Shown piece by piece: positions 1 to 5,495 of a stretch of 6,097 bases of DNA; the stretch's first letter is position 1, and every line of letters begins with the position of its first letter. The translations under genes and the position numbers were made by a program. The notes below the pieces were generated by a model. The model was not told where the DNA came from. It ran no database searches and saw only the letters and a list, made by a program, of their open reading frames with translations. This DNA comes from an uncultured Lachnobacterium sp. (GTDB lineage Bacteria; Bacillota; Clostridia; Lachnospirales; Lachnospiraceae), in assembly GCA_945971355.1 (NCBI GenBank), contig CAMFPD010000139.1, forward strand, positions 1 to 6,097, read 5' to 3'.

Positions 1-185
1 ATATAATCTATATTATAAGAAAAAATATTATTGAAGAACATTGGAAACCAGCCCAAAAATCCGCTAAGTAAAAACATAGACAAATCACTTCGTCTTCTCC
101 AAATCAATTCTATAAGTAAATATAGTCCTCCACAGAATGCATATGTGAAAATCAATTTTGCCATAAGTTTAATTACTTGTTTCAT
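1..185 (-). CDS. small multi-pass membrane protein, N-terminal part (truncated by window edge)
   Basis: A reading frame opens leftward from ATG at 185 and has no stop through the window edge (61 codons visible). The start is well supported: AGGTGG (191-196) lies 5 nt upstream of the ATG. The visible protein begins MKQVIKLMAKL and has a first hydrophobic segment at about residues 8-28, containing CGGLYLLIELIW. A basic turn RRRSD (30-34) follows, then a second hydrophobic stretch at about 36-51 (MFLLSGFLGWFPMFF). The pattern GG-x-Y-x-x-IE-x-x-W-R followed by S-M-F resembles, from memory, the start of small Firmicutes membrane proteins annotated as putative ABC-transporter type IV or permease-like. 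That family name is only a recalled resemblance, and the role is unknown. No convincing promoter was recognised upstream. The gene is divergent from the EF-hand protein gene at 568. Confidence 0.7.
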   Translation of the reverse strand, partial: MKQVIKLMAKLIFTYAFCGGLYLLIELIWRRRSDLSMFLLSGFLGWFPMFFNNIFSYNIDY

Positions 186-374
186 TGTCACCACCTATAA
201 AAATTTCAAAAATTGATGTACTGTACCCGAAGATATTATTGTTAGTGTGTTCCTCTCTTTTTATTTTATTTATGTAATTGCAATAAAGTTATTAAAAGCT
301 ACATATATGCATATTTCATCATATTCTGGGAAATAATATTCGTGAGGTAATTGTATGGATAAGAAAGAGGGGGT
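186..374. other. AT-rich divergent intergenic region, no gene seen
   Basis: This is the space between the leftward membrane-protein gene and the first recognisable promoter of the rightward gene. It is AT-rich, with no convincing long ORF, RNA fold or repeat. The promoter of the leftward gene must lie here, but no hexamer pair with good spacing stands out. Confidence 0.6.
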
Positions 375-401
375 TAATTTCAAAGAAATATCTTCCGATA
401 T
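375..401 (+). promoter_or_regulatory. sigma-28 (FliA/SigD)-like promoter upstream of the EF-hand gene
   Basis: TAAT at 375-378, a 15-bp spacer, then TCCGATAT at 394-401. The family consensus is TAAA, N15, GCCGATAA (GCCGATAT in Bacillus SigD), so the match is 3/4 and 6-7/8 with exact spacing. Transcription would start near 408 and give a leader of about 160 nt before the ATG at 568. No good sigma-70 hexamer pair was seen between here and the gene. The assignment gains weight because the neighbouring transglycosylase gene has a second, better match. Confidence 0.5.
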
Positions 402-451
402 AAATCTTGTAACGATTTATCTGATCAGAAAATGAATAATATTACAACATG

Positions 452-509
452 AGGACAAGCCAGGGGCGGTATCCTAAAAAATGGAATTTCGCGGATTCTG
501 TCCTTTTTT
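452..509 (+). terminator. leader hairpin with T-run (possible attenuator or end of a short leader RNA)
   Basis: AGGACA (452-457) can pair with TGTCCT (499-504), and GTATCC (469-474) with the adjoining GGATTC (493-498; one T-T mismatch). This gives a nearly continuous 12-bp helix with an 11-nt bulge on the 5' side. TTTTTT (504-509) follows directly, as at an intrinsic terminator. The structure sits about 45 nt after the predicted start of the leader transcript and about 60 nt before the gene's ATG. It could stop a fraction of transcripts or close off a roughly 100-nt RNA. I do not recognise any known riboswitch in it. Confidence 0.4.
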
Positions 510-567
510 ATTTCTTTTGAAGGGATGCAGTAGAAATAATCGGGGGAGTCACAAGAGAGGTGATTTC

Positions 568-1734
568 ATGATTATACAATCAGATTCATATAGTATGAAT
601 TCTGGAAGAAACTATTCTAAAAATGCCGCAAGCTTTAAGGCACTCTCAGTTTGGGATAACAGAACAGGCTTTTTTAGCAGATTATCACAGGCTAAAGCTG
701 GAAAGGCGTCGGAAAATACTTCTAAAAACGAACTGCTTGAACAGGCAAAGGATGCAATCGAAGAGGAAAAAAGCAAGGATGATGCAGATAAAAACTCGAT
801 TAAATCTGATATGAACGAGCTTATGGAGCGGTTTAAAACTAACAGGACAATTAAAACTACTGATATAAATAGTGAGATAGAGGCTGTGAGAAGAATACAG
901 CAGCAAACCTTGAATTATTTACTGTACTTACTATTTGGCAAGAAGTCTGTGGACGATTTGGATACCAGCTTCTTAAACGAGGATGGCACTCGGGAAGAGG
1001 AAAATTCTGGTTTATCTACGGCACAGAATACGAGCCAGCAAAGTGGAGATAGTATGACTGGTGAGAGTGTTGGCGGAGAGTTTGCCAGCTGGAATTACTA
1101 TTCTGAACAGGAGACTACAAGCTTTGAGACTAAGGGGACAGTAATCACTGCGGATGGAAGACAGATTGACTTTAATGTTAGTATGAAGATGTCCAGACGA
1201 TTTGAGATGAGGACAAAGGAGGTTATTAATTTTGGCGCCAGCAGATGCACAGACCCTCTTGTTATAAATCTTGATTCGAACGTTTGCAATGTATCGGACC
1301 AGAAATTTTTGTTTGATTTGGATTCGGATGGTACAGAAGAAAGTATATCAATGCTTGGAAAAGGCAGTGGTTTTTTAGCCCTTGATAAAAATGGCGATGG
1401 AGTCATCAATGATGGTTCTGAATTATTTGGAACAGCTAGTGGAGATGGTTTTGCAGATTTGATGCAGTACGACCAGGATGGAAATGGTTGGATAGATGAG
1501 GCAGATGAAATATTTGATAAGCTTCGCATATGGCAGATGAATGAGGATGGAACCAGTACGCTTGTTGCGCTAGGCAAGGCTGGTGTTGGAGCGATTTGCC
1601 TTGGTACAGCGGATACTGAGTTCTCTTTGAATTCATATGATAATACCAACAATGCTGTAATAAGGAAAACAGGAATGTTTTTGTATGAGAACGGAATGGT
1701 TGGAACAATGCAGCAGGTGGATATGGCCACATAA
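568..1734 (+). CDS. calcium-binding EF-hand-type protein, no signal peptide
   Basis: The protein has 388 aa. The start at 568 is chosen because GAGGTG lies a few nt upstream; the frame stays open back to 481, but that stretch codes through the leader hairpin and has no ribosome site. Residues 1-45 are polar, with no signal peptide. Residues 50-120 are charged and probably helical or coiled, and 135-185 are a low-complexity acidic Ser/Gly/Glu linker. Residues 188-225 are a beta-rich strip (TADGRQIDF). The C-terminal half carries DPLVINLD (229-236), DLDSDG (250-255), GFLALDKNGDG (268-278) and ELFG (285-288), then DQDGNGWID (302-310) and LRIW (319-322). This matches the Ca2+-binding module found in many RTX and hemolysin-like proteins, where the Asp/Asn-rich loops bind calcium. 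Its role is unknown. With a sigma-28-like promoter and no signal peptide, a surface or flagellar-secreted protein is a reasonable inference. Confidence 0.85.
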   Translation: MIIQSDSYSMNSGRNYSKNAASFKALSVWDNRTGFFSRLSQAKAGKASENTSKNELLEQAKDAIEEEKSKDDADKNSIKSDMNELMERFKTNRTIKTTDINSEIEAVRRIQQQTLNYLLYLLFGKKSVDDLDTSFLNEDGTREEENSGLSTAQNTSQQSGDSMTGESVGGEFASWNYYSEQETTSFETKGTVITADGRQIDFNVSMKMSRRFEMRTKEVINFGASRCTDPLVINLDSNVCNVSDQKFLFDLDSDGTEESISMLGKGSGFLALDKNGDGVINDGSELFGTASGDGFADLMQYDQDGNGWIDEADEIFDKLRIWQMNEDGTSTLVALGKAGVGAICLGTADTEFSLNSYDNTNNAVIRKTGMFLYENGMVGTMQQVDMAT

Positions 1735-1825
1735 TTAAAATTATGAAGTGTTTGATTTGTTTGTGAAATCTGCAATTGAACTATTAACAATTTTAGTATA
1801 AATGATTTATATTATTTGATGCACA

Positions 1826-1883
1826 AAAAATACCGGTCTTCAAAAGTTGGAGTAAATCCTAACAATTTGAGATCGGTATTTTT
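1826..1883. terminator. bidirectional intrinsic terminator between convergent genes
   Basis: AAAAATACCGGTCT (1826-1839) pairs with AGATCGGTATTTTT (1870-1883) over 14 bp with a single G-T wobble. The loop can extend the hairpin further (CAAA with TTTG, GTTGG with CCTAAC). The outer arms provide a T-run in both directions, so this one element can end both the EF-hand transcript (plus) and the transglycosylase transcript (minus). Confidence 0.85.
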
Positions 1884-1936
1884 ATTGTTTAAAATAATAA
1901 GTATTACAATAATACATTGTGTGTTATGCAAAAAAA

Positions 1937-2704
1937 TTATGAATTATAGTATCCAATTACCTTGGTTACATAATTCTGTGTCTCTGTGAATGGTGGGATA
2001 CCACCATATTTTGCAACGTTGCCGCTTCCGGCATTGTAAGCTGCAAGTGCAAGGGAAATATCACCGTTGTATTTGGTTAGTAGTGAGGAGATGTATTTTG
2101 CTCCCCCCATTATGTTCTGATAAGCATCAAATGCATTTGTGACGCCAAGGGATTCAGCAGTTGTAGGCATAAGCTGCATTACACCCATTGCACCGGAACG
2201 GCTGACAGCGGTAGGTGTGAAGTTTGATTCCTGTTTTGCAATTGATTTTAAGAGTTTCACATCAACACCAAAGGTTTGTGCTGCTTCCTCAAAATATTTG
2301 TTCAATTCTTCAGAGCATTCCAGTATGCCAGTGTTTTCCGAAATTGTATTCGCAGCATTGTTGAAAATGGTTGCGCCTGCCGATATGGCAGAGGCTACAG
2401 ATGACCCATTATATAAGTCTATGTTTATTCCATGCTGATTAAAAAAATTCTGTACAGTTGCCACATTGACAGAACCAGACCGGCTGGCGGCAACAAGTGT
2501 ATCGATTGCAAGGGCAGCAGTTGCTTTTGTGGCTGCTTCCAATACTTCACTGAAGCTTTGGCTCTGCTGTGAAGATACATCTACAGAATTATTTGCCTGG
2601 GTATCGGCTGATGCCGTATTTGTAAGTGTGTTAGCAGTCTGCCTATTCTGGAGCTGTTCTTCGATTACTTTTTGATCTAAGCTTTGAATTATTTGTATAT
2701 CCAT
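1937..2704 (-). CDS. lytic transglycosylase, SLT domain, without signal peptide
   Basis: The protein has 255 aa. The start ATG at 2704 is supported by GAGGAAA (2707-2713). Residues 132-255 form a goose-lysozyme-like SLT domain of family 23. They show KQESNF with catalytic Glu159, GAMGVMQLMPTTA (171-183), the N-I-M-G-G (197-201) helix start and ALAAYNAGSGNVAKYGG (219-235). These motifs mark enzymes that cleave the MurNAc-GlcNAc bond of peptidoglycan, leaving a 1,6-anhydro end. Residues 1-130 are Gln/Asn/Ser/Thr/Ala-rich and do not look like a Sec signal peptide or membrane anchor. Export must therefore be non-classical, for example through the flagellar export apparatus as for FlgJ-like wall-openers. 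That is an inference supported by the sigma-28-like promoter at 2775-2801. The gene is monocistronic and convergent with the EF-hand gene. Confidence 0.92.
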   Translation of the reverse strand: MDIQIIQSLDQKVIEEQLQNRQTANTLTNTASADTQANNSVDVSSQQSQSFSEVLEAATKATAALAIDTLVAASRSGSVNVATVQNFFNQHGINIDLYNGSSVASAISAGATIFNNAANTISENTGILECSEELNKYFEEAAQTFGVDVKLLKSIAKQESNFTPTAVSRSGAMGVMQLMPTTAESLGVTNAFDAYQNIMGGAKYISSLLTKYNGDISLALAAYNAGSGNVAKYGGIPPFTETQNYVTKVIGYYNS

Positions 2705-2774
2705 AATTTCCTCATTTGCGAATTAATTGGTAAAGGAATAAATAGTATTACTCCAAAGAATACCTACATAATTT

Positions 2775-2801
2775 CTATCGACAAAATACCAAAAAAATTT
2801 A
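2775..2801 (-). promoter_or_regulatory. sigma-28 (FliA/SigD)-like promoter of the transglycosylase gene
   Basis: Read on the minus strand: TAAA (2801-2798), exactly 15 bp, then GTCGATAG (2782-2775). The consensus is TAAA, N15, GCCGATAA, so the match is 4/4 and 6/8 with exact spacing. Transcription would start near 2768, about 64 nt before the ATG. Sigma-28 controls late flagellar, chemotaxis and autolysin genes in Firmicutes, which suits a wall-cleaving enzyme. Confidence 0.6.
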
Positions 2802-2861
2802 CATATTCAAAATGATTATAGCATAATAACTTGTTGGAAAAAACGAAAAAATTTTTGAATC

Positions 2862-2890
2862 TTGAATTTACCATAGAGATTTGATAGCAT
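2862..2890 (+). promoter_or_regulatory. sigma-70-type promoter of lysA
   Basis: TTGAAT (2862-2867), 17 bp, TAGCAT (2885-2890) gives a start near 2897 and a leader of about 47 nt. AAGGAG (2932-2937) sits 6 nt before the ATG at 2944. The leader is too short for a lysine riboswitch and none is visible. A small inverted repeat, TACTTT (2913-2918) with AAAGTA (2927-2932), lies just upstream of the ribosome site. Confidence 0.5.
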
Positions 2891-2943
2891 AAAGCTTAAG
2901 TTAGTCGTGTAGTACTTTACTATGACAAAGTAAGGAGAAAGTT

Positions 2944-4212
2944 ATGATAAAGAAACCATTTGTTACAAAAAGTCAGATTGAAGAGATTGTAAAGACATAC
3001 CCAACTCCATTTCATTTATATTATGAAGCTGGAATTAGAAAAAATGCTGAGGATGTAAAGAAAGCTTTCGCATGGAATCCGGGATTTAGAGAGTATTTTG
3101 CGGTAAAAGCAACTCCGAATCCATATTTGCTGAAGATTTTAAAGGATTATGACATGGGATGTGACTGTTCATCATACACAGAGCTCATGCTCTCTAAATC
3201 ATGTGGATTTGATGGATCACATATTATGTTTTCTTCTAATGATACTCCGGCAGAAGAGTTTGTATATGCAGACAAGCTTGGTGCAATTATCAACTTAGAT
3301 GATTTTACACATATTGATTTCCTTGAGGAGACAATTGGACATATCCCAGAGACAATTAGCTGTAGATATAATCCAGGCGGTGTTTTTGAACTCTCAAATG
3401 GTATTATGGACAACCCAGGAGATTCCAAGTATGGAATGACAAAGGAGCAGCTTTTTGAAGCTTTCAAAATTCTTAAGTCAAAGGGCGCAAAATACTTCGG
3501 TGTACATGCCTTCCTGGCCAGCAACACAGTGACAAACGAATACTATCCAGAGCTTGCAAGACAGCTGTTTGAACTTGTTGTGGAGCTTAAAAATGAAACA
3601 GGTTGTGATATTAAGTTTGTCAATTTGTCAGGCGGAGTAGGAGTGGCTTACAAACCAGATCAGACACCAAATGATATCTATGCAATTGGTGAGGGCGTTC
3701 ACAAGGTGTACGATGAGGTTTTAGTTCCGGCTGGAATGGGTGATGTGGCAATTTACAGCGAGATGGGAAGATTTATGATGGCTCCTTATGGCTGTCTTGT
3801 AACCAAGGCTATTCATGAGAAGCATATTTATAAGGAATATATTGGTGTTGACGCCTGCGCTGTAAACCTCATGAGACCTGCTGTATATGGCTCATACCAT
3901 CATATTACAGTTCTGGGAAAAGAGGATGCAGCCTGCGATCATATATATGATGTTACAGGTTCACTTTGTGAAAATTGTGACAAATTTGCAATAGATAGAA
4001 ACCTTCCAAAAATTGACATGGGAGATTATCTTGTGATACATGATACAGGTGCTCATGGTTTTTCTATGGGATATAACTACAATGGTAAGCTTCGTTCAGC
4101 AGAACTGCTACTACAGGAGGATGGTTCAGTGAAGATGATTCGCCGTGCCGAAACTCCTGCAGATTATTTTGCAACATTTGATTGTTTTGATGATATAAAA
4201 ATCACAGAATAG
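2944..4212 (+). CDS. lysA: diaminopimelate decarboxylase
   Basis: This 422-aa fold-type III PLP enzyme has the usual length for the family and the start is supported by AAGGAG 6 nt upstream. It decarboxylates meso-2,6-diaminopimelate to L-lysine, the last step of lysine synthesis, in the cytoplasm. Visible motifs: YFAVKATPNP (51-60) with the PLP Schiff-base Lys55; His188 in GVHAF; the phosphate-binding loop SGGVG (229-233); SEMGR (272-276); LCENCDKF (341-348) with the conserved active-site Cys342 contributed across the dimer; and GAHGFSMGYNYNG (369-381) followed by RSAELLL. Some positions differ from textbook LysA: SGG for GGG, ENC for ESG, EMGR for EPGR, and GAH where many relatives have GAY. 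I take these as marks of a clostridial/Bacteroidetes-type subfamily, from memory. Carboxynorspermidine decarboxylase is a less likely alternative. The gene stands alone and faces the repressor gene tail to tail with a 17-bp gap. Confidence 0.88.
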   Translation: MIKKPFVTKSQIEEIVKTYPTPFHLYYEAGIRKNAEDVKKAFAWNPGFREYFAVKATPNPYLLKILKDYDMGCDCSSYTELMLSKSCGFDGSHIMFSSNDTPAEEFVYADKLGAIINLDDFTHIDFLEETIGHIPETISCRYNPGGVFELSNGIMDNPGDSKYGMTKEQLFEAFKILKSKGAKYFGVHAFLASNTVTNEYYPELARQLFELVVELKNETGCDIKFVNLSGGVGVAYKPDQTPNDIYAIGEGVHKVYDEVLVPAGMGDVAIYSEMGRFMMAPYGCLVTKAIHEKHIYKEYIGVDACAVNLMRPAVYGSYHHITVLGKEDAACDHIYDVTGSLCENCDKFAIDRNLPKIDMGDYLVIHDTGAHGFSMGYNYNGKLRSAELLLQEDGSVKMIRRAETPADYFATFDCFDDIKITE

Positions 4213-4229
4213 ATATAGAAAATATAATA

Positions 4230-4979
4230 CTAGCGGACTTTGGTAAGTACTTTACCAAATTTTATCCATTTATCCATTTCGGTGGGATTGTCACTATCAA
4301 CGGTGAAGGTCTCGCCGTAGTCATTTAATGGCTCAAGAATACAAGGTGAAGTCTGATGAAATTTTCTGATGTATGTGCGATTTGTTTCTTTGTCTATGAA
4401 AACTCCAATATCGCCATCGCGAATAGGGGTTTTACTTATAAGAAGTATGTCATCCTTATGGTAAACTGGATGAAGGTGGTTGCTTGTGATTCTTATTCCC
4501 ATACTTAGAAGTGAACCAAACATTTTTCTATATTGTGGCAGATATTCTTTTGCGACATTAAAAGAGTCAAAAATCATTCCATCTTCCATATCTCCTGTTA
4601 ATGTAATGACTGTCACATAATCATCAATATCTGTGGCTGGGTTTTTGATTTTCTTTTGTGAGTTGGCAAAATCGACTTCGAAGGTGATTATATCGTGGAC
4701 GAAGTTTAACTGAGCCGAACTTAAATCTCTAAGTCTGGCTGCTGTATCTAAGAATGGAGCATCTCCACCCATAATCTCAAAAGCAAATTTGTTGGTAAGG
4801 TTGCAGAGCAGATATAGGGTATAGATGTCTACTTTGTTGGATTCTCCGCTTATTATTCTTTTGTATGTGGATACGGACAATTCTAATTCCTTGGCCATTT
4901 CGGCTTGGGATAATCCCAGATTAATTCTTTCAGCCTCCATACTTTGTGCATAATTGTCTATCATTTCTTTTCTTGTCAT
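4230..4979 (-). CDS. XRE-family HTH repressor with degenerate S24/LexA-like C-terminal domain
   Basis: The protein has 249 aa. The start is ATG at 4979 with GAGGGA (4986-4991) 6 nt upstream. The frame is open back to a GTG at 5066, but that start has no ribosome site and overlaps the promoter. Residues 11-66 form a Cro/CI-type helix-turn-helix: LGLSQAEMAKELELSVS, then the recognition helix TYKRIISGE (38-46). Residues 120-249 resemble the LexA/CI peptidase fold, with HPVYHKDDILLIS (170-182), a D-G-D-I-G-V turn (188-193), YIRKF with Lys206 and a C-terminal strand ending FGKVL. In active S24 proteins G-D-S-M-x-P carries the catalytic serine. Here the aligned stretch is SNHLHP (166-171), so His168 replaces Ser and self-cleavage is unlikely. 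It probably represses its own gene and perhaps a nearby element; the targets are unknown. Confidence 0.8.
   Translation of the reverse strand: MTRKEMIDNYAQSMEAERINLGLSQAEMAKELELSVSTYKRIISGESNKVDIYTLYLLCNLTNKFAFEIMGGDAPFLDTAARLRDLSSAQLNFVHDIITFEVDFANSQKKIKNPATDIDDYVTVITLTGDMEDGMIFDSFNVAKEYLPQYRKMFGSLLSMGIRITSNHLHPVYHKDDILLISKTPIRDGDIGVFIDKETNRTYIRKFHQTSPCILEPLNDYGETFTVDSDNPTEMDKWIKFGKVLTKVR
4239..4263 (+). terminator. weak terminator-like hairpin for lysA, inside the 3' end of the convergent gene
   Basis: TTTGGTAA (4239-4246) and TTACCAAA (4252-4259) form a perfect 8-bp stem with a 5-nt loop, followed by TTTT. It is the only hairpin with a T-run right after lysA. It lies within the last codons of the repressor gene, so the sequence would serve both as coding DNA and as terminator. 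With only two G-C pairs and a short T-run, it would be weak. Confidence 0.35.
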
Positions 4980-5023
4980 AATATTTCCCTCGGTCTCATA
5001 ATCTGATAGCTCATATGTGAACC

Positions 5024-5053
5024 ATTTTAGCACTTTACAAGAGTAAAAATCAA
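5024..5053 (-). promoter_or_regulatory. promoter of the repressor gene
   Basis: On the minus strand: TTGATT (5053-5048), 18 bp, TAAAAT (5029-5024). The predicted start near 5017 leaves a leader of about 37 nt before the ATG at 4979. This placement also supports choosing 4979 over the upstream GTG at 5066. Confidence 0.55.
5034..5047. promoter_or_regulatory. candidate operator inside the repressor promoter
   Basis: TTTAC (5034-5038), 4 bp, GTAAA (5043-5047) is a perfect 5-bp-arm inverted repeat filling the spacer between the -35 and -10 hexamers. That is the position expected for an autorepressor operator. The arms are short and AT-rich, so chance is possible. Confidence 0.35.
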
Positions 5054-5175
5054 TAATTTTGGACACGAACTGAATTAATTAATAAATTATAATGATTTAT
5101 GTAAAAAAAACACAAATCAAATATCAAAAAGTTAATTACTGTCAAAATTTAGAAATGAAAGGAGCGTTGTGTCGG
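5054..5175. other. AT-rich intergenic stretch, nothing firm
   Basis: This very AT-rich DNA upstream of the repressor promoter holds no convincing gene. An isolated TATAAT at 5088-5093 (plus) has no -35 partner at 16-18 bp. On the minus strand a TTGACA near 5140 has only a weak TATTTG at 16 bp. Confidence 0.5.
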
Positions 5176-5201
5176 TGCCGAGGTGAAAGCCTCGGCATTT
5201 T
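5176..5201 (+). terminator. GC-rich hairpin with GAAA loop and short T-run
   Basis: TGCCGAGG (5176-5183) pairs perfectly with CCTCGGCA (5190-5197). The loop TGAAAG can close with a T-G wobble to leave a GAAA tetraloop, and TTTT follows. It is the most GC-rich element in an AT-rich region and looks like a plus-strand intrinsic terminator. No gene or convincing promoter feeding into it was found. Confidence 0.45.
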
Positions 5202-5272
5202 GCAATTGTGAAATACGTTGTAATATCATATCTATGTGTGGAATATTCGAAATAAACGAAGTGATTTTTTAT

Positions 5273-5301
5273 TTGACAAGTGAAAGTAAGCAACATATAA
5301 T
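5273..5301 (+). promoter_or_regulatory. consensus sigma-70 promoter of the antitoxin RNA
   Basis: TTGACA (5273-5278), exactly 17 bp, TATAAT (5296-5301): a perfect match in both hexamers and spacing, the strongest promoter in the window. No open reading frame with a ribosome site follows; instead an intrinsic terminator appears about 70 nt after the predicted start. This points to a constitutively made non-coding RNA. Confidence 0.85.
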
Positions 5302-5321
5302 ACACTTAACAGGAAAGCCGA
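5300..5321 (+). repeat. promoter-proximal inverted repeat, antitoxin copy
   Basis: This 22-bp element (from the AT of the -10 box through ACACTTAA to AAGCCGA) recurs in inverted orientation at 5535-5556 with 20 of 22 bases identical. Each copy lies at the 5' end of one of the two convergent transcripts, so both RNAs begin with almost the same sequence. Confidence 0.85.
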
Positions 5322-5411
5322 TAGATAGGTGTAGGCTATCTACTCCGGCGAAAGATTAATAGTTAAAAGATAACCGTCAAACTTTTCTCAGGAGCTGGAC
5401 GGTTATTTTTT
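5308..5411 (+). ncRNA. putative antisense antitoxin RNA of a type I toxin-antitoxin system
   Basis: This RNA of about 104 nt is bounded by the consensus promoter at 5273-5301 and an intrinsic terminator with T6 ending at 5411. The start is inferred from promoter spacing. Its 5' part can fold with GCCG (5317-5320) and TAGATAG (5322-5328) against CTATCTA (5336-5342) and CGGC (5346-5349), followed by an A-rich single strand and the terminator hairpin. It converges on the 28-aa toxin gene. The shared terminator region (about 5370-5411, including the toxin stop codon and its last codons) makes the RNA perfectly complementary to the 3' end of the toxin mRNA. It also carries ATCTACTCCG (5338-5347), the motif that in the toxin mRNA can mask the ribosome site. 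Complementary 3' ends are the known design of txpA/RatA and bsrG/SR4-type systems; function here is an inference. Confidence 0.72.
5370..5411. terminator. shared bidirectional terminator of toxin mRNA and antitoxin RNA
   Basis: ATAACCGTC (5370-5378) pairs with GACGGTTAT (5398-5406) over 9 bp with a 19-nt loop. On the plus strand TTTTTT (5406-5411) follows, giving a strong terminator for the non-coding RNA. On the minus strand the stem is followed by a C and then TTTT, which is weaker. The toxin stop codon (5403-5405) lies in the stem. Confidence 0.8.
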
Positions 5412-5489
5412 ATGTTTGAAATTACAAGCATGTGTAACAATAGCACATATCATTATCACGAAAGTGAACAAATCAGAATATGTAACCAT
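5403..5489 (-). CDS. type I holin-like membrane toxin peptide (28 aa)
   Basis: The start ATG at 5489 follows AAGGAGG (5499-5505) by 9 nt, a strong ribosome site. Two in-frame ATGs lie closer but too near to it. The peptide begins MVTYSDLFTFVIMICAIVT. Residues 7-22 form one hydrophobic membrane helix and the tail is basic (KHKK, 25-28). This layout (M-x-T-Y-x-x-L, one transmembrane helix, Lys-rich end) fits the putative holin-like toxins (Hol_Tox, TxpA/BsrG-like), which insert in the cytoplasmic membrane and depolarise it. The family match is from memory of the motif; no search was run. The gene faces a strong antisense RNA, shares its terminator, and can fold its ribosome site into a hairpin, all typical of type I toxins. 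An ordinary small membrane peptide with no toxic role is the alternative. Confidence 0.78.
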   Translation of the reverse strand: MVTYSDLFTFVIMICAIVTHACNFKHKK

Positions 5490-5495
5490 TGGCAT

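Noticed and set aside
31..216. 61-codon TTG-start ORF on the plus strand
   Set aside because: It mirrors the minus-strand membrane-protein gene, which has an ATG, a good ribosome site and a membrane-protein pattern. The plus frame has no ribosome site.
355..435. 26-codon plus-strand ORF beginning MDKKEGVNFKEI with a possible GAGG upstream
   Set aside because: It overlaps the sigma-28-like promoter hexamers, has no recognisable family, and its ribosome site is weak. Chance ORFs of this size are common.
481..567. N-terminal extension of the EF-hand protein to an ATG at 481
   Set aside because: The extra 29 codons run through the leader hairpin and have no ribosome site, whereas ATG 568 has GAGGTG at proper distance.
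1098..1790. 230-codon minus-strand ORF under the EF-hand gene
   Set aside because: It is a shadow of the plus-strand gene: low-complexity composition, no ribosome site, no family pattern.
2897..2943. Lysine riboswitch upstream of lysA
   Set aside because: The leader is only about 47 nt and shows none of the multi-helix structure of that riboswitch.
4980..5066. N-terminal extension of the repressor to a GTG at 5066
   Set aside because: There is no ribosome site before the GTG, and the extension covers a good promoter for the ATG at 4979.
5153..5209. Possible short peptide near AAGGAG at 5158-5163 (MSVPR or an 18-aa frame) running into the GC-rich hairpin
   Set aside because: The start codon spacing is poor, no promoter was found, and the amino acid content does not resemble a known leader peptide.
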